Notes under the pieces: model-generated
Told to the model about the DNA's origin: nothing
The model's input: the letters and a program-made list of their open reading frames with translations, nothing else
The model's database searches: none
NCBI GenBank assembly: GCA_047967505.1
Contig: CM106538.1
Origin: Dipteris shenzhenensis
Lineage: Eukaryota > Polypodiophyta > Polypodiopsida > Gleicheniales
Reading direction: 5' to 3' (one strand)
Length of the DNA stretch: 64,000 nucleotides
Position numbers and translations under genes: made by a program
In this document: positions 54,199-64,000 of the stretch, in pieces
How positions within the stretch are numbered: position 1 is the first letter of the stretch
Layout: each line of letters opens with the position of its first letter

Positions 54199-54939
54199 GA
54201 ACTGCTCAAATGCTTTGAGATGGAAAATTGCAAAGTAGCAGTGACTCCCATGGAAACTGGTCTGAAGTTGAGTGTGCGTGATCCATCTCAGCCGGTTGAT
54301 TCATCACTATATCGACGCTTGGTGGGGAGTTTGCTTTACCTCTCCAATACCCGACCAGATATTTCCTTCGCAGTTGGATTGCACTATCAGTTCTCCGCCA
54401 CACCTAAGAAGGCTCATTGGGACGCAGGTATGAGGGTGCTAAGGTACTTGAAGGGTACCCGCACCTACGGCATCACTTATACCAAAGGCATTGAGTTGGG
54501 AAGTTTTTGTGATAGTGATTGGGCAGGTGACATTGATACCCGGAGATCGACCTCTGGATATTGTTTCTTACTCTCATCAGGAGCTGTGTCATGGCTGAGT
54601 AAGAAACAACCAACTGTCACCCTTTCATCTATAGAGACGGAGTAGAGGGCTTCTTATACAGCGGCATGTGAAGCATTGTGGCTTAGGTGGATCTTGGAGG
54701 ACATGAATGTGGCCCAAGAAGATGCAACTGTGGTTATGTGCGACAACCAGAGTTGCATAGCGATCGCCAACAACCCCGTGTTTCACGCATGGACAAAGCA
54801 CATCGAGGTCCACTACCACTTTGTTCGAGTACTCATCAACGAAGAAGTCATAGAGTTGATATACTGCCCGACCAACGACAACATCTCAGATGTCTTCACG
54901 AAGGTGCTTCCCAGAGAGCAGATGGAACACCTCATTTGA
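54199..54939 (+). pseudogene. Copia pol 3' part: end of reverse transcriptase and RNase H
   Basis: It continues the frame interrupted at 45425: after the target-site copy it reads ELLKCFEMENCKVAVTPMET. RNase H blocks are YRRLVGSLLYLSNTRPDI, CDSDWAGDIDTRRSTSGYC and, after a TAG at 54643-54645, WLRWILEDM, CDNQSCIAIANNPVFH and HIEVHYHFVR. The end reads DNISDVFTKVLPREQ, the normal Copia C-terminus. Confidence 0.92.
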
Positions 54940-54979
54940 CGCATGGGGATCGGCCCACAGTGGTGTCATTGAGAGGGGG

Positions 54980-55290
54980 TGTTAGAAAAGTTACTGCCCC
55001 ACCTGTGAGCCCTCGTTTTGAGGGGACAAGGGGGCAGGATACTGTAGGGGGAAAGGGGCTAAGGCTAAGTAGCTGCATGGAGGACTGCGCCAGCAAGAGG
55101 ATTGCGCCAGCATGGTACGGAGGCACATGGAGCACTACAAGCAGCAGCAAAAGGCCACCAAAGGGGGACTATTTATAGGCCAGATCAGCCAGGTCTGGTC
55201 GGCCCAGATACAGCCCCAAAAAGGGCCTTGACCAGGTCGGTTTTTACAGACTGGACCGACTGGAAAAGTCGGCTAGTTCTAGGGGCTGCC
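54980..55290 (+). repeat. Copia 3' LTR, truncated
   Basis: It begins TGTTAGAAAAG directly after the polypurine tract and matches 40921-41235 closely. A TATA-like box lies near 55169 (ctatttatagg). Similarity ends near 55285-55290, at the left edge of LINE-like sequence. Confidence 0.85.
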
Positions 55291-58200
55291 TGCCCTGCTA
55301 TATAGACCCCCTCCCTCCCCACACTTTTCTCATCACCTACACTTTTCTCTCGTTGTGGCAGGGGGTGACATCTCCGTGAGGTCTGTATCCGGTGGGCCAT
55401 ATCAAGGGTGACACCTTGGCTCGGACGCGGTCCCATCTGAGTAGAGCAGTGATGGGCTGGACCTCTATTGTGCGTCTTCTAATCTTGATCTCTGTGTTAT
55501 TGGCTCCACTGCTTCGTGCCGTCTCTTCTTGTTGATACATTGTTGATACATTCTTGACTTCAGAGATGATTCCACTCTACTGCCAGATATTGACCTTGAG
55601 GACGCAGGTATGCTACGGGTTTCGGTTGCCAGGCGAGGTCCATTCTCATCTTATGGGTAGGCCCTATTAGACCTCGGCAGGATACATGATCTCATTATCT
55701 ATAATGGTCTTGACAGATGGCCTGCTTCAGGTGGTTTCACATGCTTTCCACATGGGGGGGGGCTCTAGTGTTGTTGATTACATCATGGGATCCCCTGTCT
55801 TCACATCTCGCAATACTGACTTCATTGTAGCACCTCTCTCCTCAGGGGCTGATCATACATACCTTTTTTTTAGCATCTTCGCATAGCACCTTCCACCCCA
55901 CTCAGTGCTTACTCCACCTACCACGATATACGCTTTGATCGGGATCACTCACCTTCTTACTCTGGCCGTCTGTACATACTTCTCGCTTATATTGACTTCA
56001 TACCCCTTTTAGAGGATCGTGCTGCCCTTGTCACCCGCTCACCACACAAGGTTGCCATTCACGCTTTCCCCCACACCACCCGCTCCACCCGCCCACCACC
56101 CCCTTAAACCGCACCCTGTGATAGTTGGTACGATGATGAGTGTAAGGCTTTACGCCGTCAACTCGATCTGGTTTGATTATGCACGCACACTTTATGACAT
56201 CTCATATTAGCCAGTCCCTAACCTCTCACACATGCCTCATCCCACATCCTGCACCCTCTTCACTAGAGGAGGGGTAAAGGATGCCGTAATGAAACTTCAT
56301 AATGGCCGAGCGAAGGATCATGAGGGGCAATGAACTGAGTTCATTGCATATGGGATTAACCTCCTAGCCCCGATCTTAGCAAAGCTTTTTAATGAAGCTG
56401 TTTGTTTGGGATTTCCACACACTTGGACCATTAACACTATCTCACCCATCCACAAGGCAGGGGATCCCATGAGCCCGGAGAATCTAGATTTTGCTCTACG
56501 CAGATGATGTGGCTCTCTTGTCTTCCTCAGTAGAGGGGCTTCAGAGACACCTAGATGCACTACAGTCCTTTTGTGAGTCTCATGATTTGAAGATCAACCT
56601 GGGTAAAACCAAGGTCATGATCTTCAATACATCTCGAGCCATCATGCGTCAGGAGCAGCTCACATTTGCGGGGTCATCTGTTGAGATAGTTTCATCATAC
56701 ACTTATCTTGGGGTTATCTTCTCCGGACCTAGCTTCACTATGAGACCCGCGATGTAGGCACGCTTGAGTAGAGGGTATGCTTCATTGGCCCGACTAGAGA
56801 GACAGTGCTTCCGCTCGCACTTTCAGGATCCACGCACCAAGGGGTTTTTTTTGACTCCTCGGTTCACCCAGCGGGGATGTACGGCAGCCCTTGTTGGGGG
56901 CTATACTTGTCGGATACAGAGTGGGCCTGTGTGGAGTGGCTATAGGTTCTCATGTTATCACGGATGATTCGTGTTAAGTCATCCTTTCCTCACCAGAGAT
57001 CATTTAGGTTGAGTTTGAGTCACCCCCTTTACAGCTAGATCGTGCATTTCAGGTCATCACGTATCTGTACCGAGTTAGGGAATATGGGGATTATACCTCG
57101 GGGCATAGCAGGCTACCATGGATAGCTCTATCCTCTTCTATGCCACTTGCAGCAGGAGGAGACCAGAGGTGCTGGTATGCATGTACAGAGAGATGGTTTG
57201 AGTGATTGGGGCTCCACATGGATAGACTACCTCCCTTCCAGAACAGCATGGATGCTTCGTTTTCTCCCCTCTTATCACACGAGGTCAACCAGGTTATCCG
57301 TGAGGATCTACTACAGCTACACACATTTCGGACTTGGTTGGGACCGAGTGAACTCCCAGTGAAGCTTAGCTTCTACAGAGATCACTTCTTATATATCACA
57401 GTGGAGGGTTTCATTGACCCACCAGGATACATGCAGATTCATCTACACCGAGGATCTCTCTTGGGTAGTTCCAGGTCTCTTCACACAAACTTTGCATCGA
57501 GAGCGATAGAGCAGAGTGACTACCCAGGGAGAGGTGCATATGCACATTGTGTGACATGCAGGAGGTTGAGACAGAGGAGCATTTCATCTTCAGGTGTCCT
57601 GTGTACTATGAGATCCGACGGCGTTTCCACTGCCTCTCAGGGATAGTTATGGAATTTTGGCCTGTTTCCTCTCCTACCCAGACCAATGGTGTTTGGCAGG
57701 TTTCATTCATGAGGCACTTAGACACCGTGAGAGGATACTGCGAGCACAGAGACAGGAGCGGACTTCTTCCTCGGCTGATCCCACTCAGAGCTCTATCACG
57801 GAGTTCTTTCAGCTAGATCACATGGACTCCACGAGATGAGGCCTCGACATGACTGTGACTCGGAGCCTGTGACTCGATAGCTCAGACAGTGGGTCGACAC
57901 ACAGATCACACTTGGGGACATCCCCTCCTTGTTTAGAGTTGGAGCCCGACCGACGGGGGTCACAGTAGCCCTGGTTAGACGTAGAGCTACGACCAGGAGA
58001 CGTGCCAGGATGGCACCTCTGAGTGGCCGACAACACTCTATTGCCGACTTCATGCCTCCACTGCCTCATCCATCTTGATATCTTGCTGCTGCCGATGATG
58101 ATGATGATATTGATGACGATGCTGAGATTGATATATAGTCGACCATCGACATGACTATGTTGTACTTAGGACTTAGTACTGCCATTTTGCATTTTTGCAT

Positions 58201-58336
58201 TTTGCACTGGTATGGATGCTGGTTTAGTAGCTCCACTACCACAACTTGTTGTATCAGGATTTTCACAGTCTCATAGACCCATCGGTCGTCCGAAGACTTT
58301 AATAAACTTTCTTTCTTTCTTTCTTTCTTTCTTTCA
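55290..58336 (+). pseudogene. LINE with internal deletion and CTTT tail
   Basis: A partial endonuclease appears first (GFTCFPHGGGSSVVDYIMGS near 55733, then GADHTYLF near 55848). Linker and reverse-transcriptase start follow (INTISPIHKAGDPMSPEN, near 56430-56480). The next bases read ILLYADDVALLSSS (56491), so the fingers and the first palm block are missing. The rest follows: HDLKINLGKTKVMIF (56581) and YTYLGVIFSG (56700). The C-terminal part has a Cys/His cluster (CDMQEVETEEHFIFRCPVYY, near 57550) usual for this LINE type. The end has AATAAA near 58300 and a (CTTT)n tail at 58306-58335. Stops and frameshifts show it is dead. Confidence 0.8.
58306..58335. repeat. (CTTT)n tail of the LINE
   Basis: About seven CTTT units directly after an AATAAA polyadenylation-like signal; simple-repeat tails are typical ends of some LINE clades. 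Confidence 0.9.
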
Positions 58337-59410
58337 CAAGATACACTCAATTTAAAAAATGTAATACCTCTCACTGTAGGACATCATTTTGAACCAAAAG
58401 AAAGCTCTCTTCACCCTCTACAAGGTCGGATAGAAAGAAGGAATAGGAGCAACACTAATGGACTGCTAATAAACTAACCCTTAGTGGTAGCCTTTGTCAT
58501 GGTTGAGTCTGCCCTTCACCTCTGGAGTGCTGACAGAAACTCAATACAAAGACTTTGTACAAATGGATGCTCAAGTATGTGTGGGTGTGTGGTTTTGTAT
58601 CTGTGAGAGCATATGTTTATACTATGGTCTATAACCAGTGTTGGGTGTTGATGATGTCAGTGTGGAGGTCATAGTAGCTAGTCCCTGCTATGCATGATGA
58701 AGTTTATGGTTTTCAACCTTATGAGTGACTATCATGAGATTGAAACTGCACTATGTTGTGTTTTTAGAGGATGAGTTTGGGCATGTTCCTGAACTCAAAC
58801 TAAGCTTGAAAGAAATACGAGGCTGATTGAGAGGGGAGGCTCTGATACCGCGTTGAAACATGAGTACCTTAGGTGTGCTTAAAACTAATCTAAGGTGGAT
58901 GCATCCTAAGCAAATGAGGAACATCAAACTAAGTAGGGATAGACTCAAGCTCAATTTAGAAAGACTTGAAAGCTTGCATATATTATTGCATGAAAATGAT
59001 CTACCTTTTAAAAGAGTGGAGTACATATTTGCACAGCTTGCTCACATTGGGACAAAGCCCCCTTGACATGTGGTAGCATGTTCTTGCCTTCATACCTTTA
59101 CTCATACCTTGCCTCTATTCTTGTGGTGATAGCTCCCTGCCCATTTAAAAAGGGCATACTCTCATGGATGCCGCTTGGTTCAAAAGGTCTATGTTAAGAA
59201 GCTCTACAATCGTGTAAACCTTGGTTGTCTCCATGTTCTATTTCGCACACCCATCTTTGCCTTGTTCTCCAAGATCAGCCATTGTAGGTGCTTCTGCGAC
59301 AAATGCATGCCACATGGCTGTTGCGCAACCGAGTCCAAATATAAAAGTGTAATTGAGCGACCCACAACCAACATCAAATATCAACTAAGGCTTGTACAGA
59401 CATGTTATGA
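58337..59410. other. Intergenic; degraded LTR-element start near 58840
   Basis: Ctctgatacc at 58840-58849 on the plus strand is a degraded initiator-Met primer-binding site for a minus-strand element. Flanking LTR or gag sequence was not recognised. The rest has no supported feature. Confidence 0.4.
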
Positions 59411-60070
59411 CCCCTTCCTTCCCAAATGTGAGCCATTCTCTTACATATGATGCACCCAGTTTTGAAACATAATTTTGCATACCTAAGCTCCATTTACCAA
59501 ACAAAGCCATTCAACTAACAGGCCTTGTTGTACATCTTCCAGGTATCATATCCCCCAACTGGCTTCTACAAATTCAGCCAATTCTTTTGTAGATCTGTGC
59601 TGAGTCACCATTTCCATACCAGCTACAAATTCCAAAACTATTGACATTGCACATCTGGAAAACTTGACAACTTAGTTGTCATAGGCCTCTGCAGCCCATG
59701 GCATGCCTGCCTACATGGCAATCCTGCAGTCCACAGGAGCAGACAGCAGGCCTGCAACAGCAGATTAGGTCCACGTGGCCTCTGCAGCAGGTACAGGTGC
59801 AGGATAGGTATGCAGATTGTAGGCCATCTTCTCCCAGTTCTAGTGATGCCCTATGGGCCCTGGTATGTGCCTTGTAAGCATAGTTATAAGCACTTAGTTT
59901 ATTTTGTGCCTCTTATGCCACATAGGACACTTAGTCCTATGTGACACCTAGGACACTTAGTCCTAGGGTCTAGGTACAAGTACTATGTACTTCTCTTTTC
60001 TTGATACACTGCTGTTCATCTATCGACTCTTTGTACCTTGCACTCTCTCTTTCATTTATCGATCCTATAG
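59410..60070 (+). repeat. Putative Copia 5' LTR (start uncertain)
   Basis: The end is set by a primer-binding-like TGGTATCAGAAGC at 60071. CT-rich sequence with a TATA-like gttataagcac (near 59881) precedes it. Two copies of the palindrome AGGACACTTAGTCCT lie at 59926-59964. No second LTR is inside the window, so the left limit is not known. Confidence 0.5.
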
Positions 60071-60084
60071 TGGTATCAGAAGCA

Positions 60085-60970
60085 TTATTAGCACATGTGA
60101 CAGTTCCTCCTTGAGGTGCATCAGCCAAGGAATGAAACAACTGTCTGCAAGATGTGACGTGCTTGGGAGCACCACTATCAAAATACCAAGACTGAGCATC
60201 ATTAGCAGTAAAGAGTGCATCAACTTTGGAGGGATCAAATGAACAATGGACGGCCCATGCCCAATCATCCTGGAGAGCATGTGCATGTGAAGCATCTGCT
60301 GGCTCGTGGGATTCAATTGCATGTGAGGCATTAACTGTCAATCCTACTTTCTTTTTCTTCGAAGCAATGCGCTTCCTGCATTCTGAAATGTCATGTCTAG
60401 GCTTGCGACAATAGTTGCATCTTTTCTTCTTTGACTTATTTGCTGTAATTTTAGATGCATGGGCTTGCCCATAGGCTTGGAAGCCTTGCCTCTTCCTGGC
60501 TGTAAAGCAAATGCATGATCAGGAATAATGGCTTGTCTATTAGCTCAACTTTGCTCTTCCTGCAAAAGCAATGTGACTAGCTGATCAAAAGAGTAGTGGT
60601 CTGGATTACCCATGGCCACTAACCGAAGGGTTGTAGCAAACCCTTGATATGAATCTGGCAATCCATTCAATGTGATACTGACAAGCTGAGAATTTGGCAC
60701 CACCTCATCAATACTGGCAAGTTGTTCCATGAGGTCCTTCACCTTTGTCAGATATGCATCCATAGAATCACCTTCATTCATACTGACTTCCTGCACTGTC
60801 TTCTTAAAAATGCAACACGTGCCTCATTGCGAATCTGATAAAGAGAAGCCAATTTGTCCCAAGCATCCTTTGCTATCTTGCAAGGCCGGATGTGTGGAAT
60901 AATGATTCTCTTGCATGATAAAGCAATGCAAGAATGTGCATTTGCATCTTTTGCATCCCATCTTGTCACT
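60085..60970 (-). pseudogene. Inverted Copia Gag and protease N-terminal part
   Basis: On the minus strand the fragments run gag to protease. TRWDAKDANAHSCIALSC and AKDAWDKLASLYQ lie near 60970-60845. MNEGDSMDAYLTKVKDLMEQ, then ITLNGLPDSYQGFATTL lie near 60780-60620. A zinc knuckle (CNYCRKPRHDISEC) is near 60420, and the protease WYFDSGAPKHVTS with intact DSGA near 60190. The protease stops after VTCANNAS near 60085. Its continuation (NVLFVLGIEVNLISISAIA) is on the plus strand from 60972. That pattern fits inversion of about 0.9 kb. Confidence 0.8.
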
Positions 60971-60971
60971 T

Positions 60972-62140
60972 TGACAAATGTTCTTTTTGTGCTTGGAATT
61001 GAAGTCAACTTGATTTCAATTTCAGCAATTGCCACTTTAGGTTTCAGAGTGATTTTTGATGGATACAGATGCCTAGTGTATGATCTTCGTGATGACAATG
61101 CCATAGTTCTCACTGGCACTTTGCAAAAGGGACTTTATCACCTTGATCATCGCTCAGCTGCTGTTGAAGCATTTACTATTTCAGATTCACAACTTGCTGA
61201 AACTCATCTTTGGCATGAGAGAATGGGTCATCTCAATTATAGAGCTCTTGCAAAGCTACATTCACAACAGATGGCAGATGATGTACCTCAAACTCACACA
61301 GTTTCCAAACATGTGTGTGAGGGTTGTCTTTTGGATAAGATGCATCGGTTTCCTTTTTAAAAGAATTGTCCAAAATTCTCACAAAGGAAATTGCAGCTAG
61401 TACACAGTGATGTCTGTGGCCCAATGAAGACAACTTCCATTGGAGGGTACAAATATTTCATGACTCTCATTGATGACTTCACAAGATATTGCTGGGTATA
61501 TCCTTTAAAAGCCAAATCTGAAGTGTTCTTATGCTTTTAGCGGTGGCTGAATATGGTTGAGAATGAATCAGGATGCAAGCTTGTCACCCTCAACACAGAT
61601 AGGGGGGGAGAATATATGTCAAAGGAGTTTGATGCATTTTTGTCTTCACGGGGCATTGTTCACTCATGCACTACTCCTTACACTCCTCAGCATAATCCTA
61701 TTCTTGAAAGGAATAACAGGTCTACTATGGAGATGGCCAGATGCATGCTTAAGGACAAGTCTTTGCCCAATAAATTTTGGCTTGATGCAGTGATGTGTGC
61801 CAACTATAAGCTGAATAGATCACCTATAAGGGCATTGAAGACTGTTACACCTTATGAAGCATGGAAAGGCAGGAAGCCTTCACTTTCACACATGAGAGTT
61901 TTTGGGTCTCTTGCATATGTTCATGTACCATCTCAGCTGAGACATAAGCTTAATGATAAGGCAATCAAATGCATATTTATTGGTTACAGTCAGGAGAGCA
62001 GAGGATATAGGCTATACCAACCCAATATTGGGAAGATTATTGTGAGTAGAGATGTAATCTTTGCTGAACATTCGGCTTCTTCTCTTGTGGACTGCAAAGC
62101 TAAACCATTCGGCTTCTTCTCTTGTGGACTGCAAAGCTAA
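60972..62140 (+). pseudogene. Copia protease C-terminal part and integrase
   Basis: It starts with the end of the protease (LFVLGIEVNLISISAIATLG). The GAG-pre-integrase zinc region follows (HERMGHLNYRALAKLH ... CEGCLLDKMH). The integrase core has first Asp in [10 protein letters not shown] (near 61398), second Asp in LNTDRGGEYMS (61586) and Glu in PILERNNRST (near 61700), so D, D and E are all present. It continues with PYEAWKGRKPSLSHMRVFGS and ends at a stop at 62140 after a 37-base duplication. In-frame stops occur at 61360 and near 61540. Confidence 0.88.
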
Positions 62141-62143
62141 ACC
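62070..62143. repeat. 37-base tandem duplication
   Basis: Attcggcttcttctcttgtg starts at 62070 and at 62107 and the copies are identical. Since 37 is not a multiple of three, the duplication shifts the Copia frame. Confidence 0.97.
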
Positions 62144-62443
62144 AGAAGTTGACATGTTTAATGCCTTTGAATCTTGGTTACCTCTGCCATCCTCAGAAGA
62201 GGCCTTTGATCAACAGCATGAGCCTCCTGCAGGCCCTCCAACAAGCAATGATCAGCCAGTACCCCATGCTGATTTGCAGGTTTCTCTTCCAGCACAAAAT
62301 GATCCCACTATTCATGATGTAGTGATTGAAGAAAGAGCTGTCAATAGACAGGAAAGGCAAGTTCCCAGATGGCTTCTTGATACATTGAGGGACGCAAACA
62401 AGATCAGCCTTTTGCTGCCCGGACAAGGTCAGGGAATAGACAG

Positions 62444-62760
62444 ATGCATGGTCACTTTCTTGAGTTTGCACTCCTTGCTACAGCTTGCAATGAAGAGCCT
62501 TTGTGTCATAAAGATGCTTTTGACAGCAAAGAGTGGATGGATGCAATGAGAGCTGAGTTACAATCCATTGCAAAAAATGACACATGGGAATTAGTAGATC
62601 TCCCTCCCGGCAAGCATGCCATTGGTACGCAGTGGGTCTACAAATTAAAAAGGAAATCTGATGGCAGTATAGATCGACACAAAGCCTGTCTTGTTGCAAA
62701 AGGGTATGCCCAACAACAAGGCATTGATTTTGAGGAGACATTTGCTCCCACATCCAGGAT
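62444..62760 (+). pseudogene. Copia reverse transcriptase, first part
   Basis: It reads EWMDAMRAELQSIAKNDTWE, GTQWVYKLKRKSDGSIDRHK, then GYAQQQGIDFEETFAPTSRI, the normal start of a Copia reverse transcriptase. The next residues do not belong to Copia. Confidence 0.88.
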
Positions 62761-63128
62761 TACTAAGAAAAGAAAGAGTATCCCAAGGTTGAAAAGAAAG
62801 GGTTTCAGTCTCAGAAGCCGAGGGTACTCAGTTTTCAAAGTCATATAAAGGCAAATCCCCATTCACTCCTGAACAGATAGCTGAATTCCGCAGAGATGGG
62901 AAATGCTTTAGATGTGGGAAAGAGGGGCATATGGCTGCCCAGTGACCTGAGAAGCCTTCAGGTTCTAAGGAGCAGAAAAAGCCACAAGTACCACTGAGGC
63001 CAATGGTGGGAGCAGTCCCAGATGTTTTGGGTAGTACCTCAGACCCAAAGGAAAAAGAGCTTTTGCTATCATGGGGAAAGATAAGAGATCAGCAAGCATT
63101 AATCCTATTTGATCCACGGTCTACAGAC
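62760..63128 (+). pseudogene. Gypsy gag-protease fragment embedded in Copia reverse transcriptase
   Basis: The insert reads PEQIAEFRRDGKCFRCGKEG, continuing to HMAAQ and a stop: a Gypsy-type zinc knuckle with its last Cys codon lost. Downstream it reads LLLSWGKIRDQQALILFDPR, a Gypsy protease start whose D-S-G is D-P-R. Both features match the order found in the Gypsy at 50531-52486. The Copia frame resumes at SIRCVIAIAAHHHWQVHQLD near 63130. The length is about 370 bases. Confidence 0.82.
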
Positions 63129-63129
63129 A

Positions 63130-63915
63130 ATTCCATTAGATGTGTCATTGCCATTGCAGCCCATCACCATTGGCAAGTGCACCAACTTGACATCAAGACT
63201 GCTTTTCTTCACGGGGATCTACAGGAAGAAGTCTATGTCACACAACCTCTTGGCTTTGAGGTTGTTAATTCTGAAAACAAGGTATGCTAGCTTAGAAAAG
63301 CCCCTTATGGTTTGAAGCAGGCACCCAGGGCATTGGTATGCCAAAATTCATGCACACTTACTATCCCTTGGTTTTCAGAATAGCCCCATAGAACCCACTC
63401 TTTATGTCCGTGGGAGTGGATTTGATTTTTTCGTGCTGATTTTGTATGTGGATGATATGCTCATCACGGGCCCAGATACTCAGCAATTTGCAGCTTTCAA
63501 GGCTGATTTGCAGCAGGTTTTTGAAATGTCAGACATGGGACAGCTCCACTAATATTTAGGCATTCAGTTTGCTCATGTTGAGGGGGGTATCATGATGTCA
63601 CAGTCCAAGTATATTGGACAGCTCCTTGATCGTTTTCAGTTCGAGGATGGCAAGCCAATCTCTACTCCAGTGGACCCTGGCTTCAAATTTTCAGCTCATG
63701 ATGGGAGCCCGCCCACCATGTGATATCATTCTTTATCAGCAGGCTGTTGGATGTCTCATTTACTTATGTCACACTAGACCTGACTTCGAGTATGCAGTAT
63801 CTCAGCTCAGCAGATTCATGCACATGCCCAGTTCACAGCATTGGTAGGCAGTGAAGAGAGTCTTCAGATATCTCAGAGGCACTCATGATTTAGCCCTCTT
63901 CTATGGTGACCAGGG
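63130..63915 (+). pseudogene. Copia reverse transcriptase, second part, and RNase H start
   Basis: It reads IKTAFLHGDLQEEVYVTQPL, then PYGLKQAPRA and LYVDDMLITG (near 63445; catalytic YVDD kept). After stops at about 63288 and 63550 it continues with SKYIGQLLDRFQFEDGKPIS and RYLRGTHDLALFY. It breaks off near 63915 ahead of the RNase H catalytic core. Confidence 0.86.
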
Positions 63916-63917
63916 TA

Positions 63918-64000
63918 ACACTCAAGAAATGAACGAAAATTTCTCAAGAATGACAGAAATTTTCTCTTAATGAAAGAGAATGACATTCTCAAATGTGGCT
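63918..64000. other. Palindrome-rich sequence at the window end
   Basis: A perfect 10-base inverted repeat (GAAAATTTCT at 63935-63944 and AGAAATTTTC at 63955-63964) is followed by GAGAATGACATTCTC (63977-63991), another near-perfect palindrome. Copia similarity ends just before it. Possibly the end of a further element. Confidence 0.6.

Larger units (their letters stand above)
40921..55290 (+). mobile_element. Copia retrotransposon carrying a nested Gypsy element
   Basis: LTRs starting TGTTAGAAAAG are at 40921 and 54980 and match over about 315 bases. An initiator-Met type primer-binding site is at 42067-42078 and a polypurine tract (GAGAGGGGG) at 54971-54979. Gag and pol run from 42128 to 54939 on the plus strand, interrupted at 45425/54199 by the Gypsy insertion. 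The 3' LTR stops matching near 55290 where LINE sequence begins, so its right end and target-site duplication are lost. Several frameshifts make it defective. Confidence 0.88.
60071..64000 (+). mobile_element. Rearranged Copia element, cut off by the window end or by another repeat
   Basis: Copia-type protein fragments occur in the order: gag-protease inverted (60085-60970), protease end and integrase (60972-62140), reverse transcriptase start (62444-62760), Gypsy gag-protease insert (62760-63128), reverse transcriptase and RNase H (63130-63915). Recognisable Copia sequence ends near 63915, and the 3' LTR is not in the window. Confidence 0.8.

Noticed and set aside
1-64000. CRISPR arrays, operons or a bacterial defence system
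   Set aside because: All repeats are microsatellites, tandem duplications or LTRs; there are no evenly spaced short repeats with unique spacers and the coding content is plant and retrotransposon type.

Overview
The window looks like repeat-rich nuclear DNA of a land plant. I see no operons, no CRISPR array and no canonical RNA gene. The only recognisable host gene is an intronless PLS-type pentatricopeptide repeat (PPR) gene at 9717-11786 (minus strand). Its long 'FESDVYVGTALLDMYAKCG'-style repeats resemble those I associate with ferns and other seed-free vascular plants, so a fern or fern ally is my best guess; this is inference. Nearly everything else is transposable-element sequence, mostly decayed and often nested.

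Layout. 1-2981: no recognised gene, one TG microsatellite. 3012-~4501: a short gag-only element between LTRs, lying between two TG microsatellites. 5466-7215: decayed LINE. 7375-9378: minus-strand Copia fragment (LTR, primer-binding site, duplicated gag). 9717-11786: PPR gene. 13390-13590: tRNA-derived SINE-like head. 13829-28760: remains of a rolling-circle transposon (Helitron, with Helentron-like features) on the minus strand. Its Rep part is at 27340-28760, its Rep-C/linker part at 19111-19985 and its helicase plus an endonuclease-like tail at 13829-15308. It is split by a Copia element (15309-19110, flanked by CTCAA) and by a block containing a LINE (about 20400-25290). 30292-36656: a chromodomain Gypsy element with both LTRs but most of its reverse transcriptase missing. 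36657-40920: tandem repeats, a CpG-rich patch and LTR-like sequence. 40921-~55290: a Copia element whose pol gene is split by a complete-length chromodomain Gypsy element (45426-54193, flanked by GTAGG). 55290-58336: LINE with a CTTT tail. 59960-64000: a Copia element whose gag-protease section is inverted and whose reverse transcriptase contains a piece of Gypsy gag-protease.

The elements mostly do not work together. They record successive insertion and rearrangement. Almost every coding region carries frameshifts, in-frame stops or lost catalytic residues, so none appears autonomous. The most unusual objects are the split Helentron-like transposon, the inverted gag-protease Copia element, and two cases of Gypsy coding fragments embedded in Copia elements.
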